Positions 5,843-6,351 of a stretch of DNA of 6,351 bases are shown here, one piece after another (position 1 is the stretch's first letter; every line of letters begins with the position of its first letter). The notes below the pieces were generated by a model. That model saw nothing but the letters and a program-made list of their open reading frames with translations. It did not search any database and had not been told where the DNA came from. Source of the DNA: an uncultured Caulobacterales bacterium (GTDB lineage: Bacteria; Pseudomonadota; Alphaproteobacteria; Caulobacterales; Caulobacteraceae); contig CAIUZX010000092.1 in assembly GCA_903903715.1 (NCBI GenBank), forward strand, positions 1 through 6,351, read 5' to 3'. Position numbers and translations under genes: made by a program.

Positions 5843-6351
5843 AGAAGAGCCTGCTCAGCGGCGTTCTCGTCGCCCTGATCCCGGTCGCCGCCTGGGCCTG
5901 GCCGTCAAACTGGACGGCGCCGACCAAGCCCTTCCACGTGATCGACAGTGTCTATTATGTCGGGACGGAGGGGATCTCCGCCTGGATCATCAGGACGCCG
6001 AAGGGCCTGATCCTGCTGGATGTCGGCATGCCGGACGCCGCGCCCCTGGTGGAGGAGAACATCAAGGCGCTGGGCTTCAAGCTTTCGGATGTGAAGATCC
6101 TCCTGAACAGCCACGCCCATATCGATCACGCGGGCGGGCTGGCGAAGCTCAAAGCCGACACTGGGGCGATGCTGATCGCCAGCGCGGGCGACCGTTATGC
6201 GCTGGAGAAGGGGGTCTATGAGGGCTCCGAGACCATCCACGATCTCGATTTTCCGGCGGTGAAAGTCGACCGACTGATCGGCGACGGCGAGACGGTGGAG
6301 CTGGGCGGCGTGAAGCTGACGGCCGTCCTCGCCCCCGGCCACACCAAGGGC
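5839..6351 (+). CDS. bla: Subclass B3-type metallo-beta-lactamase (3' end outside window)
   Basis: The first 171 residues of an exported zinc hydrolase, cut by the window edge. Residues 1-20 are a signal peptide (KK start, hydrophobic core, probable cleavage after AWA), so it acts in the periplasm. The zinc signature HAHIDH is at 92-97 (HxHxDH), followed by AGGLAKLKADTGA (98-110). The third metal-ligand histidine is H168 in LAPGHTKG. The upstream part, with FHVIDSVYYVGTEGISAWII (32-51) and NIKALGFKLSDVKILLNS (74-91), is characteristic of subclass B3 enzymes such as those of Caulobacter and Bradyrhizobium, rather than B1/B2 or glyoxalase II. The final histidine ligand region lies beyond the window, so activity cannot be judged fully. 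ATG 5839 overlaps the metF stop (ATGA), with AGGA nine bases upstream. The gene is therefore expected to be co-expressed with metF rather than induced by beta-lactams. Confidence 0.9.
   Translation, partial: MKKSLLSGVLVALIPVAAWAWPSNWTAPTKPFHVIDSVYYVGTEGISAWIIRTPKGLILLDVGMPDAAPLVEENIKALGFKLSDVKILLNSHAHIDHAGGLAKLKADTGAMLIASAGDRYALEKGVYEGSETIHDLDFPAVKVDRLIGDGETVELGGVKLTAVLAPGHTKG

Noticed and set aside
5905..6342. Minus-strand frame opposite the metallo-beta-lactamase
   Set aside because: The plus strand carries the HxHxDH motif, a signal peptide and a coupled start; the minus frame is its shadow.

Overview
The window is GC-rich with strong G/C bias at third codon positions. Its gene content suggests an alphaproteobacterium, perhaps a Caulobacterales-like one: an MlaA-MlaC pair, a fused PabB/PabC-type protein, an ArsR-methyltransferase fusion in front of metF, and a subclass B3 metallo-beta-lactamase. 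The lineage is inferred from gene style and order and was not tested by any search.

Left half (about 33-3308, minus strand). Three genes lie head to tail and probably form one transcription unit read right to left: mlaA (outer-membrane lipid-asymmetry protein, here without a lipobox cysteine), mlaC (periplasmic phospholipid carrier) and a fused aminodeoxychorismate synthase component I / aminodeoxychorismate lyase of folate synthesis. The folate gene appears to lack a standard start codon for its real N-terminus. The PabB-like reading frame continues 38 codons past the first usable GTG, to a CTG with a well-placed GAGG seven bases after the mlaC stop. At the extreme left, a short plus-strand reading frame may be the tail of a convergent gene, sharing a CTAG double stop with pabB.

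Middle (3309-3926). This is the divergent intergenic region. It carries a degraded toxin-antitoxin locus on the minus strand: an antitoxin-like C-terminal stretch runs straight into the last ~22 residues of a PIN-domain (VapC-type) toxin in another frame, so most of the toxin has been deleted. Just before the next gene is a compact AT-rich promoter whose spacer and -10 region hold a near-perfect 16-bp palindrome with an extra upstream half site.

Right half (3927-6351, plus strand). An ArsR-type winged-helix regulator fused to a SAM-dependent methyltransferase domain, metF, and a B3 metallo-beta-lactamase (cut by the window edge) are joined by ATGA stop/start overlaps, so they are almost certainly one operon. 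The regulator lacks the classical metal-binding cysteines, and its place before metF suggests it senses a methionine-cycle metabolite (SahR-like) and represses its own operon. The unusual consequence is that an exported beta-lactamase-family enzyme appears tied to methionine/one-carbon regulation. I found no RNA genes, CRISPR array or insertion sequence, and no clearly unprecedented system. The TA scar, the CTG start and the metF-lactamase operon are the points most worth checking.
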